From contig CAYXAP010000044.1 in NCBI GenBank assembly GCA_964462035.1, positions 11,012 through 75,011 on the forward strand: DNA of 64,000 nt. The letters run 5' to 3'. The position numbers were made by a program, and so were the translations under genes. The DNA is from UBA1660 sp964462035. GTDB lineage: Bacteria; Myxococcota_A; Polyangia; Polyangiales; Houyiibacteriaceae. Position 1 is the stretch's first letter. Each line of letters opens with the position of its first letter. Positions 1-8,787 of this stretch are shown here, piece by piece. The notes under the pieces were generated by a model. That model was not told where the DNA came from. It made no database searches and worked only from the letters and a program-made list of their open reading frames with translations.

Positions 1-2
1 CC

Positions 3-161
3 GCCGCCAAGGAGAGCGACTTCCGCCTCGGTTTCCAGCAGAACGTCCACCGCCCGAGCGAGAACGACGCGCTCCTGGTCGAGGGTCGCATCGAGATGGT
101 CTGCGTCGACCGGGACGGGAAGCTCGTGCCGATTCCCGCGTCGGTGATCGAGCGGCTGTGA
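3..161 (+). CDS. Acyl-CoA thioesterase-like protein, C-terminal fragment
   Basis: Only the last 52 codons lie in the window; the gene begins upstream. The tail reads like the end of a hotdog-fold acyl-CoA thioesterase of the YbgC/4-hydroxybenzoyl-CoA type, with the pattern LLVEGRIEMVCVDRDGK followed by a short proline-containing end (VPIPASVIERL). In that family this segment is the last beta-strand plus a C-terminal tail. The catalytic Asp/Glu would be in the missing N-terminal part, so function cannot be confirmed here. The stop codon lies 35 bases before the next start, so the two genes may be co-transcribed. Confidence 0.55.
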   Translation, partial: AAKESDFRLGFQQNVHRPSENDALLVEGRIEMVCVDRDGKLVPIPASVIERL

Positions 162-196
162 GCCAATTCGTGACGAGCTCGGGTGTCTCCAGCGCG

Positions 197-937
197 ATGC
201 GCGCTGCGATCCTGGTTCTCCTGCTGACCACCCCCGCCTTCGGCCAGTCGCCGGGCGACCTCGACGCCGAGTGCTCGGACCACTCGGTTCCCTCGCTTCC
301 CTCGTACGAGCCGCCGCCTTGGATCGGTGACGCTCCGCCGACCCATTCCACCGCCGCTGCGGCCGCGGCCACCGTTCAGGCGCTGCTTCCTCAACGGTCG
401 TACGGCACCGCGCAGCCGGTGCTCTGGGGCCAGCTCGCGGACGCCTACCGTGACCAGTGCCTGCTGGGCGATGCCATCCCCCACTCGTGTTGGTCGGCCG
501 TGCAGTACTACCACCAGGTCGTCACGGTTCAGCTGCGCACCCCTTCCAAGGCCTTTCCCCCGGGCGATCGAATGCTCTTCCGAATCGCCGTGGTGGTGCG
601 CCACCGCGCTCGAATCGACGACGCCCGCACCACCCTCGAGCGGCTGCTCCGGTTCTTCCCCCTCAGCTCCCTCAAGCCGAGCGCCCTGATCCTCCTCGGT
701 CAGACCTACGAGCACGAAGGCAACCTCGCCGCGGCGCGCGACTACTACGAGCAGGCCGCCGAGGAGCCCTCGAACGAGCAGGCCCTCGCGCTCTACCTCG
801 CGGCCTGGGCGGCCCGGGTCACCGGCGACGACGCCGACGCGAGCCGCTACGCGGCGCAGGCCCTCGCCACGGCGACCGGTCCGCTCGAAGCCGGCCTCCG
901 GCGAGACTGGTGCGCCCTGCGCGCCGGCGCAGACTGA
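197..937 (+). CDS. Secreted TPR-like repeat protein (paralogue 1)
   Basis: Predicted exported protein of 246 residues whose function I do not recognise. The ATG at 197 is preferred over a GTG at 158 because it starts directly with a signal peptide (MRAAILVLLLTTPAFGQ, cleavage after FGQ or nearby). The mature part has a proline-rich segment with PSYEPPPWIGD, then helical repeats resembling tetratricopeptide units (for example ALILLGQTYEHEGNLAAARD, and an ALYLAAWAA segment). It ends with a conserved RRDWCALR motif. The next gene encodes a clear paralogue with the same architecture, so the pair arose by tandem duplication. Periplasmic scaffolding or protein-protein contact is a guess from the repeats. 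Confidence 0.8.
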   Translation: MRAAILVLLLTTPAFGQSPGDLDAECSDHSVPSLPSYEPPPWIGDAPPTHSTAAAAAATVQALLPQRSYGTAQPVLWGQLADAYRDQCLLGDAIPHSCWSAVQYYHQVVTVQLRTPSKAFPPGDRMLFRIAVVVRHRARIDDARTTLERLLRFFPLSSLKPSALILLGQTYEHEGNLAAARDYYEQAAEEPSNEQALALYLAAWAARVTGDDADASRYAAQALATATGPLEAGLRRDWCALRAGAD

Positions 938-979
938 GCCCCGGGAATGTGGCGGGCGCCGCGAGCGTACGATGGGCCG

Positions 980-1693
980 ATGCGCTGGCTCCCCCTGCTG
1001 CTCCTGGCGTTCGCGTCGCCCGCCTTCGGGCAGGCGGCGGAGTTCGACCCGCGCTGTGGAACGCCGCCGACCCACCCCTCCTACGAGCCGCCGGTCTGGG
1101 TCGGTGACAGCGGTCCCTCCTTTCCCAGCGCGGCCGCCGCGCAGGCCGAGGCGGACGCGCTGAAGCCACAGCTCGACGCCGCGCCCGGTGGGGCCGACAA
1201 GGCGGCGATGGCGCGCCGGTACGCCGACGCGCTGCGGGAGCGCTATCTGCTCGACGGCGACCACGACGCGCTCCAGGGCGCGATCCGCGGTTACGCGACG
1301 TCGATCCAGGAAGCGCCAGCCGGTCCCGACATGGACCGCACGCTCTTCCGGTTGGCCGCGCTCCTCGACGAGATCCAACAGCCCGACCGCGCCCGGCAGG
1401 TCTACCACCGGCTGATCCTGAACGAGCCGAGCAGCCCGCTGGTCGCCAGCGCATACATCCGCTTCGGCCTCTACTACCGCACCCAGGGCGAACCGGCGGT
1501 CGCGGTCCGGTTCTTCGAGAAGGCCGCCGAGCTCACCACGCCCGAGCGTGGGCTGGCGCTCTACCTCGCCGCGTGGGCCGCGCACGACCAGGGCGACGGA
1601 AGCCAGTCGCGCGAGTACGCCGAGCGAGCGCTGGCCGCTTCGAGCGGTCGCGTGCGTGCCGCGGTTCGCGCCGACTGGTGCGCGTTCCGCTGA
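980..1693 (+). CDS. Secreted TPR-like repeat protein (paralogue 2)
   Basis: Predicted exported protein of 237 residues, paralogous to the gene just upstream. It shares the signal peptide type (MRWLPLLLLAFASPAFGQ), the PSYEPPVWVGD motif after it, an LALYLAAWAA repeat helix and the terminal RADWCAFR motif. The ATG at 980 is chosen because it places the signal peptide at the N-terminus; an in-frame ATG at 947 would add 11 unconvincing residues. Two or three TPR-like helical hairpins are visible in residues 75-215. Function is unknown. The 42-base spacing from paralogue 1 suggests one transcript. Confidence 0.8.
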   Translation: MRWLPLLLLAFASPAFGQAAEFDPRCGTPPTHPSYEPPVWVGDSGPSFPSAAAAQAEADALKPQLDAAPGGADKAAMARRYADALRERYLLDGDHDALQGAIRGYATSIQEAPAGPDMDRTLFRLAALLDEIQQPDRARQVYHRLILNEPSSPLVASAYIRFGLYYRTQGEPAVAVRFFEKAAELTTPERGLALYLAAWAAHDQGDGSQSREYAERALAASSGRVRAAVRADWCAFR

Positions 1694-1740
1694 GGGACGT
1701 GTCGGTCTCCGCCCCCGCGGGTGCTACGGTTCTCGCAGCC

Positions 1741-2532
1741 ATGGTCCGCATGCACACGCGCCTCGTCGTCACCTGCGTCGCGCTCGTGCTTTTCGCGTTC
1801 GGTTGTTCCCACGCGCCGTCGGAGCCCGACGGGGGGCCCGCGAGGGATGCGCAGAGCGATTCGGACTGGGGCACCGACCTCGGCGCCTGCGAGCCGCCGT
1901 CGCCACCGGTGCCGCTCGCCGCGTGCGATACGGTTCCCACTCGGACGGGTGAGACAACGGGTCGCGAGAACGTGGGCACCGGAAGCGCCGACGTCGTCGC
2001 CATCGAGACCATCGATGGGCGGGTTCACCTCTCGCTCGAGCAGGACGGGATCCGGCGGGTGCTCGTGTTGCCGGCGGCTCCCCCGCTGGTCGAAGGCGAC
2101 ACGGTCGAGATCGAGGCCGAGGGGGCCGCGCTCACCGTCTCGCACGAGGGGACGTTCGTCGCCTTCGCCGGTGGCGAGGTTCCGTCGGGGGCGTTGACGG
2201 ACCTGATGCGGCTCGCGACGGACATGGGGAGCGCGCCCGTCAGCATCGGCGACGTGGATGTCGTCATCGAAGCCGCCTGTGCGAGCGCGCGTCCCCATCG
2301 TGACCCCCGCTTCTGTCCTGACGTCGGCCTCGTCGCCTTCGGCCTCCGCTTCGGCGACACGCGCGTCCTCGCCGGAGAGTCGGTCGAGCTCGTTCACGGC
2401 GGTCGCGACCTGGCGGTGGCGATCGAGAGCCTCACGCGCCGTGACGATCGCTACTCGGGCACCTGCGCCGGGTGCGGCGACTACTGGCCCCCGAGCTTCG
2501 ACGTCGCGCTGGTCCCGCTGACCGAGCCCTGA
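1741..2532 (+). CDS. Putative lipoprotein, unknown function
   Basis: A 263-residue protein I do not recognise. The ATG at 1741 gives an N-terminal hydrophobic segment ending in Cys22 (VALVLFAFGC). This is a weak lipobox because the -2 position is Phe. An Asp/Ser-rich linker with many Pro residues follows. The rest is a beta-rich domain with VHLSLEQDG, VEIEAEGAALTV and similar strands, ending in a CAGCGDYWPPSF motif whose cysteines may bind metal or form a disulphide. It is probably anchored on the periplasmic side of a membrane. It is convergent with the hydroxylase gene that follows. Confidence 0.7.
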   Translation: MVRMHTRLVVTCVALVLFAFGCSHAPSEPDGGPARDAQSDSDWGTDLGACEPPSPPVPLAACDTVPTRTGETTGRENVGTGSADVVAIETIDGRVHLSLEQDGIRRVLVLPAAPPLVEGDTVEIEAEGAALTVSHEGTFVAFAGGEVPSGALTDLMRLATDMGSAPVSIGDVDVVIEAACASARPHRDPRFCPDVGLVAFGLRFGDTRVLAGESVELVHGGRDLAVAIESLTRRDDRYSGTCAGCGDYWPPSFDVALVPLTEP

Positions 2533-2545
2533 GTGTCGAGCTCGC

Positions 2546-3214
2546 TCAGCCGGCGGTGCCGAAGAGCTTGTCCGGCAGCGGCGTGAGCGACGAATAGTTC
2601 TTCGACATGTCCGCCAGGTGATGGACCTGGTGCTTCTTCGTCAGGAAGTTCAGCGGACCGAGCGACTTCAGGTCGAGGCCGGAGTGGATCGTGATGTTCA
2701 GCGTCGAGTAGACGAAGAACGCGATCAGGAAGGCGACCTGGTGCACCGGTCCGATGAGGAGCGTCGAGACGTAGAGCAGGCCGAGGCCGGCGAGGAGCTC
2801 GACCGGGTGCAGGTAGAAGCTCTCGAGCGCCGAGGGGTTGCGGACCCGGTGGTGCATGCCGTGCACCCAGCGCATGAGCTTCTTGTGGTGCATCGTCCGA
2901 TGCAGCCCGTAGTAGAGGAAGTCGTAGACGAAGAGGATGCCCACCGCCTGCAAGGCGATCATCCACCAGGCCGTCGCCTCGGCGGTCACCAGGTGTTCGC
3001 GGAGGAACCAGGTCGGGCCGACCACCGCCGCGAGCGAGAGCGTCGAGATCAGCGCCATGGTGCCGAGGCGGTTGGCCTTGCTGACCTTGATCGACGGCCG
3101 GTCGCTGAGGCGCCGGCTCGCGAAACGCGGTGAGTGGTACGCCCACGCGAGCCCTCCGAGGAGGAGCGCGTCGAAGGCCAAGATGGCCGCGATGACACCG
3201 TAGAAGACGATCAT
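2546..3214 (-). CDS. Fatty acid hydroxylase / sterol desaturase superfamily protein
   Basis: Integral membrane di-iron hydroxylase of 222 residues. The three histidine clusters of the superfamily are visible: H105-R-T-M-H109-H110, H118-G-M-H121-H122 and H195-Q-V-H198-H199. Hydrophobic segments near residues 5-25, 55-70, 84-102 and 140-175 fit the usual membrane topology. Family members insert oxygen or a double bond into sterols, fatty acids or carotenoids at the membrane using O2; the substrate here cannot be told. It stands alone between convergent and tandem genes, so there is no pathway context. The length is typical for small bacterial members. Confidence 0.9.
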   Translation of the reverse strand: MIVFYGVIAAILAFDALLLGGLAWAYHSPRFASRRLSDRPSIKVSKANRLGTMALISTLSLAAVVGPTWFLREHLVTAEATAWWMIALQAVGILFVYDFLYYGLHRTMHHKKLMRWVHGMHHRVRNPSALESFYLHPVELLAGLGLLYVSTLLIGPVHQVAFLIAFFVYSTLNITIHSGLDLKSLGPLNFLTKKHQVHHLADMSKNYSSLTPLPDKLFGTAG

Positions 3215-3220
3215 CTGAGT

Positions 3221-3251
3221 GAGACCCTATCGCCCGGACGCCGCGGGTCTC
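3221..3251 (-). terminator. Candidate hairpin between DUF1552 and hydroxylase genes
   Basis: GAGACCC (3221-3227) and GGGTCTC (3245-3251) are perfect reverse complements separated by 17 bases. It sits after the DUF1552 stop and before the hydroxylase start on the minus strand. There is no U-tract, so it may be a factor-assisted terminator or simply chance. Confidence 0.25.
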
Positions 3252-3291
3252 GCCGGTGGCGTGCGCAAGCTCAGAGGGTTGGTTCGGGCGC

Positions 3292-4770
3292 TCAGACCAT
3301 CAACGGCTCGAGCGGGCCGCGATACTCGGGGCGATCTTCCAGATCCCGGTCGCCGAAGAAGTCGATGTCCGTCTGACCGAGGGCGTGGGCGATGCTGACC
3401 AGCAGCTTGTTGTGCGGGACGCGGTCGCCCGAGTCGATGTCGCGGAGCCGCAGGTAGCGGCCGAGCCGGAGCGTGCGGTTGCCGCCACCGGCGATGACCA
3501 CCGGGTGACGGGTGTGCTGGGCGTCGTGACCATCGTGGCCGAACTCGTTGTGCCAGTAGACGATGGTGTTATCGAGGATCGTCCCGCCGCTCGGGTCCAT
3601 CGGATCGAGGATCGAGTCGAGGACCTCCAGGACGACGGCGAAGTTGCCCGCGGCCCAGCGCTGACCGGCGAGGTAGCCACGACGGATCGTCTCGAGGTCC
3701 GAGCCGGACGCGCCCCAGTAGCTGTGCACCAGATCCTCGTGGAATCGGTAGCCGTCGCCGAAGAGGCTGATGACCCCCGAGTCCCGCACCGCCGGGATGT
3801 CGGTGTAGTAGTTCGGGTAGTCGTTGAGGATCTGCAGCGTCGCGCAGCGCGCGCGCCCGCAGGCGAAGGCCTGGCTGATCACCTCCGCATGCGCGCGCGT
3901 GACCACCGGCACGTTCGAGTAGTCGCCCACGTTCGGACCGACGCTCGGCACATCACTGCCGCTGGTGGTGCACGAGCCCACGAACATCCCTCCGGGCCCC
4001 ATCCCCGGTGCGGGCGTGAGTGCGGCCATCGCGTCGATGTGCGCGCGGATCTTCTCGGCTTCGGAACCGCCGAGCCGCCCCTCGAGCGCCTCGAGCACGC
4101 TCTGGTCGTAGCCGAAGATCCGGCGCTCGCCGTTCGCGTAGTCCACCGTCGGCTCGGTGGGGTCCGGCGGCACGAAGCCCTCCGGGAAGGCCGCGCGGAA
4201 GACGACGCGGGGATCGGGCTGCGGCTGCCGGAAGCGGCCGGCGTCGTCGTAGCTCATGCACTTCCAGGTGCCGGTGCCTTCGACGGACGCCGTCAGCAGC
4301 GCCGGTGCGCCCAAGCGCGCATGGAGCACGAAGTCGAGCGAGGGGTGCCCCGCGCCGAAGTTGCCCTCGCGGTCGGCGGGGCCCTGCGCACCGGTGAGCA
4401 TGGTGCCCTGCTCGTTGTGCCCGTGGTTCGGGTAGACGCCGCCGCGGGTGTTCTCCTTCGTGCACTGGGTGTCCAGCCCATCGAGGATGGTGATCTTGTC
4501 GCGCCACGCCATCAGCGGCGCGAGGATCGCCATGTCGTAGTCGAAGCTCAGCCCGGAGAGCGCCTCGTCCGGCGTGCTCGGGTCGGAGCCATCGCCGTTG
4601 CGCGGAATCCACCAGTCACGGTCCACGCCGTGCGGGGTTCGCACGGCGAGGAAGCGGACCGGACCCATCGGCGCCTGCGCGGACAGGCGGCGACCGAAGC
4701 CGGGGGCGAGGGCTGCGCCGAGCGTACCGGCGCCGAGGAGCTTCGCGAAGTCTCGTCGTGAGATGCTCAT
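3292..4770 (-). CDS. DUF1552 domain protein with Tat signal
   Basis: A 492-residue exported protein of the DUF1552 family. The N-terminus has a twin-arginine motif (SRRDFAKLLGAGTL) followed by a hydrophobic stretch and an AQA-type cleavage site, so folded export through Tat is expected. The body carries family-typical segments such as FLAVRTPHGVDRDWW, HGHNEQGTMLTG, PSLDFVLHARLG and NTIVYWHNEFGHD. The family is related by fold to sulfatase/alkaline phosphatase-like proteins, but its biochemical role is not established. The start codon overlaps the stop of the DUF1592 gene by 4 bases (ATGA), so the two are translationally coupled. This is the usual arrangement in Myxococcota and Planctomycetota. 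Confidence 0.92.
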   Translation of the reverse strand: MSISRRDFAKLLGAGTLGAALAPGFGRRLSAQAPMGPVRFLAVRTPHGVDRDWWIPRNGDGSDPSTPDEALSGLSFDYDMAILAPLMAWRDKITILDGLDTQCTKENTRGGVYPNHGHNEQGTMLTGAQGPADREGNFGAGHPSLDFVLHARLGAPALLTASVEGTGTWKCMSYDDAGRFRQPQPDPRVVFRAAFPEGFVPPDPTEPTVDYANGERRIFGYDQSVLEALEGRLGGSEAEKIRAHIDAMAALTPAPGMGPGGMFVGSCTTSGSDVPSVGPNVGDYSNVPVVTRAHAEVISQAFACGRARCATLQILNDYPNYYTDIPAVRDSGVISLFGDGYRFHEDLVHSYWGASGSDLETIRRGYLAGQRWAAGNFAVVLEVLDSILDPMDPSGGTILDNTIVYWHNEFGHDGHDAQHTRHPVVIAGGGNRTLRLGRYLRLRDIDSGDRVPHNKLLVSIAHALGQTDIDFFGDRDLEDRPEYRGPLEPLMV

Positions 4771-6362
4771 GGCTTCCTCCGTTCGATGAAGGCGGGGTCT
4801 CGGACCAGGTCGACGAGCAGCTCCTCGAAGTTGCCACCGCTCGCCAGGAAGGCCTCGTCGGCCTCGCCAGTCCAGCGGACGATCTCGGGGGAGCCGACCT
4901 GGCCGCCCATCAGGAAGTGGGCGAAGCGCTGCACGAGGCAGCTCCGGAACGCGGTGTCGTTCGCCAGGATCAGCGACAGATCCGTGGCGCCATCGATCTC
5001 GCCGGCGCCGGGGAAGGTGATGTTCGTCTCGACCGGGTTGCCATCGGCGGCGTAGGTCGTCTGCCAGCTGCCGTCGCCGGCGAAGCTCTCGAAGGCGAGC
5101 CCGATCGGGTCCGCCAGTCGGTGGCAGGCGCCGCAGGTCGGGGCCTCGCCGCGGGCCACGACGATCTCGCGGATGGTGGCGTCGGGGCCGACCAGCTCGT
5201 CGAGGGCGGCCTCCAGATCGATGTCGAGCGGAGCCACGTTGCGGCACATCGCGTCGCGGAAGACCGCCATGCCGCGCCGGACCACGTTGGCTCGGCCGTC
5301 CTTGCCGTGCGCGACGAGCCACGCGCCCTGGGTCAGCAGGCCGCTGCGCTGGCTCGCGTCCATGGTGATCGGCTGCAGGCCGGAGCCAGGGTGGCTCACG
5401 CCGTAGTACTCGGCGAGCTCGGGCTGCGCCCAGGTCTGGTCGCTGGTGAGCAGGTCACGCAGCGTGCCGCGGTTCTCGACCACCACGTTGCTGACGAAGG
5501 TCTCGTACTCCTCCTCCATCTGAGCGACGAGGCTGGGCGGAAGGCCGACCTCGTTGCCCTGCGACTGCAGCGTGGCCATCTCGAGCCACTCCCAGAAGAA
5601 GCGCTGCCAGACCCGGTCCGAGCGGTCCATCAGCCGCCTCGCGTGCTCCTCGCGGACGTCCGGGTCGCGGAGCTCGCCCGCAGCGGCGGCGGCCATGAGC
5701 TCGTCGTCGGGCGCGCGGTCGGTGATCGAGAAGGCCATCAGGTTGGCGATCTCGTAGTGGTCGAGATCGACGATGGCGTCGTCGTCCCCCTCGTCACCGA
5801 GCTCCCAGCGATAGAGGAAGCGCGGCGAGAGCAGCACGGCCCGCACCAGGCTCGCGAAGCCGTAGTCGTAGTCGTAGTCGGTCCGGTTCTGCTCGAAGAC
5901 CATCCGAAGCTCGGTACGCTCGGCGTCGGTCACCGGTCCGCGGAAGGCCGCCTCCGGGAACCACGCCATGAACTGGTCGATGCAGGCGTCGGTACCGTAG
6001 CTGTCGCAGCGCGCCGCGGTCGCGCCGTTGGCGGCTGCCCACTCGCCCACGGCGCGGACGCCCTCGACGAAGAGACCGGCGTTGCCGGTGTCCACCCGCG
6101 CGGTGGACGCGATGTTGGTCAGCCCGTACTCGGCGGCCCCGGGGGGGACGTTCGGCGTGGGGGCGTCCGTCCCGAACAGGCGCTCGATCTCCAGCTCGAT
6201 CTGCGGCGGCGAGAGCCGCCACACCCGCGCCTCGAAGCGCGGGTCCATCGGATCGGTGCCCGGCTCGTTTCGCCCACCCTCTCCGATCGTCCCCTCACAG
6301 CCCATGGCGAAGGCCAAGGCCAGGAGGGCTATCGGAATGGTTCGTCTGGTGTTCATCCGCAC
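4767..6362 (-). CDS. DUF1592/DUF1588/DUF1595-type secreted protein
   Basis: A 531-residue exported protein, partner of the downstream DUF1552 gene. A lipoprotein-like signal ends at Cys22 (LLALAFAMGC). The RLSPPQIELEIERLFG segment matches the start of the DUF1587/1592-type module, followed by FLYRWELGD, ANLMAFSITDRAPDDELMAAA and the C-terminal DUF1588/DUF1585-like part. A CGACH motif near residues 410-414 fits a c-type haem attachment site (CxxCH), followed by RLADPIGLAFESF, where the usual family pattern is DPIG with FE/EN. A redox or electron-transfer role is plausible but unproven. In-frame ATG codons at 6362 and 6356 are both possible starts. Confidence 0.88.
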   Translation of the reverse strand: MRMNTRRTIPIALLALAFAMGCEGTIGEGGRNEPGTDPMDPRFEARVWRLSPPQIELEIERLFGTDAPTPNVPPGAAEYGLTNIASTARVDTGNAGLFVEGVRAVGEWAAANGATAARCDSYGTDACIDQFMAWFPEAAFRGPVTDAERTELRMVFEQNRTDYDYDYGFASLVRAVLLSPRFLYRWELGDEGDDDAIVDLDHYEIANLMAFSITDRAPDDELMAAAAAGELRDPDVREEHARRLMDRSDRVWQRFFWEWLEMATLQSQGNEVGLPPSLVAQMEEEYETFVSNVVVENRGTLRDLLTSDQTWAQPELAEYYGVSHPGSGLQPITMDASQRSGLLTQGAWLVAHGKDGRANVVRRGMAVFRDAMCRNVAPLDIDLEAALDELVGPDATIREIVVARGEAPTCGACHRLADPIGLAFESFAGDGSWQTTYAADGNPVETNITFPGAGEIDGATDLSLILANDTAFRSCLVQRFAHFLMGGQVGSPEIVRWTGEADEAFLASGGNFEELLVDLVRDPAFIERRKP

Positions 6363-6532
6363 GAATCCCTTCGCTCCCCGACCCCCAACGAACCACAGGT
6401 CGTGCGATTCGTCACCCCAGATTGGCCGAAAGATGCACAGCCAGTCACGAATTCACCGGATCTGGCGGAAACGTGCGCCGACGTCGAATTTCCCCAGCGT
6501 CCCCAACCTGTGATCTGGGCCGTGGTGAGCCG

Positions 6533-8470
6533 ATGTCGCGTGCTCGCGGTCACCTCATCGACGTGCCCCGTCGAGTGTCAGCGATCGTCCTCCTCCTCTT
6601 GCTCACCGCCTGTGGTGACGACTTTCGCCCGACGCCCGACGGCGGCATCATCGTCTACCGAGATCTCGGGCCGCCCCGCGACTTCGGCGGGTGGGACGCT
6701 GGCGTGGACCTCGGTCCGGACGCGGCGGCAGACGCGGGGACCGACGACGCGTTCGTGGGTCCGGGGTGTGGCGCCGAGGCGGCCTGCAACGCGCGTCTTC
6801 GCTCCGACGGGACCTGCCCTGGCGAGTGCGTCGCGCTCGACCACCACACGAGCTGCGCTGGCACGGTCGAGGGCGGACTCTGCTACGGCGATGGGGCGCC
6901 GCCCCCACGGGTCGCGCGTTCGCGCCTGCCGCCCAATCTCGAAGCGGTGGTGATCGGACTGCCGGACGACGCGCGGGTGGGTGACGAGCTCGTGCTGACG
7001 GTGCGCTTCGAGAACACGGGTACCCGCGCTCTCTCGATCCCCATGGCGACGACCGCCGGGGAGACCTTCACGCTCCTCGAGACCGACGCGCCAGCGGCGC
7101 TCTCCCTCGACCCCGGCGCGACCCGGACGGTGACCAGCCGGGTGCGGGCCGAGCGGTTCAACGCGAGCGCGCCGACCTTCTGGACCGCGCTCCGCTTCGA
7201 CTTCGGTGGCGGGGAGCGGGCAGGGCTCTTCCTGCGCGTCCCGACCTACGAGAACGGTGGTCGGCTCTGCGGTGAGCACTTCTTCCCCGCGAGCTCGGTG
7301 GGCTTCGGGGATGCCGACTACGTCACCTACGCCTGCTGCGACGACGTGTTCTTCCCTGGCAGCGAGTGCTGCGACGACCGCCAGTGCGGCGACGCCGCGT
7401 GTGTCGATGGAACCTGCGTTCGCCGGCTGGCCGTCACCCGCTACGGCGCGTCCCCGCTCGGTGCGCCGGTCCACGTTCTGCTGGTGATGGCCGACCGCCC
7501 CGACCTTCCCTCCGACGACCCGTGCGCCGATCGCTCCGCCGAGCTGGCCGCCGAGCTCCGGCTCGATGCGGTGGCGGACTGGTTCCGCGACCGGGTCACC
7601 GCGCGCACCGGACTGCCGGCGCCGCCCTGGCGCTTCACCGTGCTCACCGGCTTCGACAGCGACGCGATCGGGGCCGACGTCACCAACATGCAGAGCTACG
7701 CCGCCACGATGGAGGCGCACCTCGCCGACCTCGGCTGCGTCGACTCCTTCCACGCCGACTTCGACCGCGTCGCCTTCCACACGCCCCGCTTCACCACCGA
7801 CCACGGTGGGCTGGCGTTCGACGTGGACCGGGTAGGGCTCCGGGCGTACTCCGCCTCTCTCTTCGCGCACGAGCTCGGCCACTCCTTCGGCGCGACCGAC
7901 CTCTACTTGGACGCACGCGGGGGCCACCTGAACGACGGCGCGCTGATGTCGTCGTCCGGTGGGCCCGACCCGAGCGTCTTCCGCGACGACGTGTTGCGCG
8001 CCGAGACCGGACTCGACGATCTCGACCACGACGGCGTGATCGACATGGTCGGCTACTCCCACGCGCCGGAGTCGCTCGCGCTCTTCGCGCTCGAGGTCAC
8101 GAACGTCGGGGCCGGCGCGATCGAGCTGGTGTTCCGGGTCACCGGAGTGGAGAGCGGCGTGCACTACCCGATCGTTCCGCGAGCCGTCTCGGTCGCGCTG
8201 CCCGACGAAGGCGTGCAGGTGCCAGTCGATCTCGTGCAGGCCCGCTCTTTCGACGACGATGGCACCTTGCTCCGCGTGCGCATCATCGGCCTCGACCCGG
8301 TGGCCGTCGCCACGGGCGAGACGGTGCAGGTACGGATCCAGGGGCGCGCCGACTACTCGACGGCGGACTTCGAACGGGTGCACCGAACCCTCGACGTCAC
8401 CGTGCCGGTCGCCATCGAGAGCGCCTTCGGAGCGAGCGTGGTCGACCCGACGCCGGGGCCGCCGGCGTAG
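6533..8470 (+). CDS. Metzincin-type zinc protease lipoprotein
   Basis: A 645-residue predicted lipoprotein. The ATG at 6533 gives a strong signal and lipobox (LLLLTAC, Cys27) followed by GDD. Residues about 75-115 are Cys-rich. A CARDB-like beta-sandwich follows (DELVLTVRFENTGTRALSI). A second Cys-rich knot contains CCDDRQCGDAACVDGTC. The protease domain carries HELGHSFGATD at residues 446-456, the metzincin zinc motif HExxHxxGxxD with all three ligands and the catalytic Glu. The C-terminal third is beta-rich. It is probably anchored on the outer membrane or exported, cleaving extracellular protein, as expected for a predator or scavenger. The substrate is unknown. Confidence 0.82.
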   Translation: MSRARGHLIDVPRRVSAIVLLLLLTACGDDFRPTPDGGIIVYRDLGPPRDFGGWDAGVDLGPDAAADAGTDDAFVGPGCGAEAACNARLRSDGTCPGECVALDHHTSCAGTVEGGLCYGDGAPPPRVARSRLPPNLEAVVIGLPDDARVGDELVLTVRFENTGTRALSIPMATTAGETFTLLETDAPAALSLDPGATRTVTSRVRAERFNASAPTFWTALRFDFGGGERAGLFLRVPTYENGGRLCGEHFFPASSVGFGDADYVTYACCDDVFFPGSECCDDRQCGDAACVDGTCVRRLAVTRYGASPLGAPVHVLLVMADRPDLPSDDPCADRSAELAAELRLDAVADWFRDRVTARTGLPAPPWRFTVLTGFDSDAIGADVTNMQSYAATMEAHLADLGCVDSFHADFDRVAFHTPRFTTDHGGLAFDVDRVGLRAYSASLFAHELGHSFGATDLYLDARGGHLNDGALMSSSGGPDPSVFRDDVLRAETGLDDLDHDGVIDMVGYSHAPESLALFALEVTNVGAGAIELVFRVTGVESGVHYPIVPRAVSVALPDEGVQVPVDLVQARSFDDDGTLLRVRIIGLDPVAVATGETVQVRIQGRADYSTADFERVHRTLDVTVPVAIESAFGASVVDPTPGPPA

Positions 8471-8517
8471 GCACCGAGCTGGAGCGAGTCACGGCTCCGT
8501 GCTTTCATCGGTGAGCC

Positions 8518-8787
8518 ATGTGCCGGAACATCAAGACCCTCTTCAACTTCGACCCGCCCGCGACCGACGAGGAGATCGAAGCCGCGTCGCTCCAGTTCGT
8601 CCGAAAGCTCAGCGGCTTCACGAAGCCGTCGCAGGCCAACGAGGAGGCCTTCGACCGGGCCGTCGAAGAGACGACCGAGGTGGCCAAGCGCTTGCTCGAG
8701 TCGCTGGTCACGAAGGCGCCGCCGAAGGACCGCGAGGTCGAGGCGGAGAAGGCACGGGAACGCAGCCGGCGCCGGTTCGCACGATGA
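8518..8787 (+). CDS. DUF2277 domain protein
   Basis: A small soluble protein of 89 residues matching the DUF2277 family. It starts with MCRNIKTLFNFDPPATDEEI, continues with FVRKLSGFTKPSQANEEAFDRAV, and ends with an Arg-rich tail. The family is common in Actinobacteria and Myxococcota. No function is established, and the Cys2/helical pattern gives no catalytic hint. Its stop codon overlaps the start of the next lipoprotein gene (ATGA), so the two are probably translated together, although one is cytoplasmic and the other exported. Confidence 0.92.
   Translation: MCRNIKTLFNFDPPATDEEIEAASLQFVRKLSGFTKPSQANEEAFDRAVEETTEVAKRLLESLVTKAPPKDREVEAEKARERSRRRFAR

Noticed and set aside
3256..4761. A 501-codon open frame on the plus strand opposite DUF1552
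   Set aside because: It is antisense to a recognised protein family, has valine/arginine-rich low-information sequence and no domain; such frames are expected in very GC-rich DNA.
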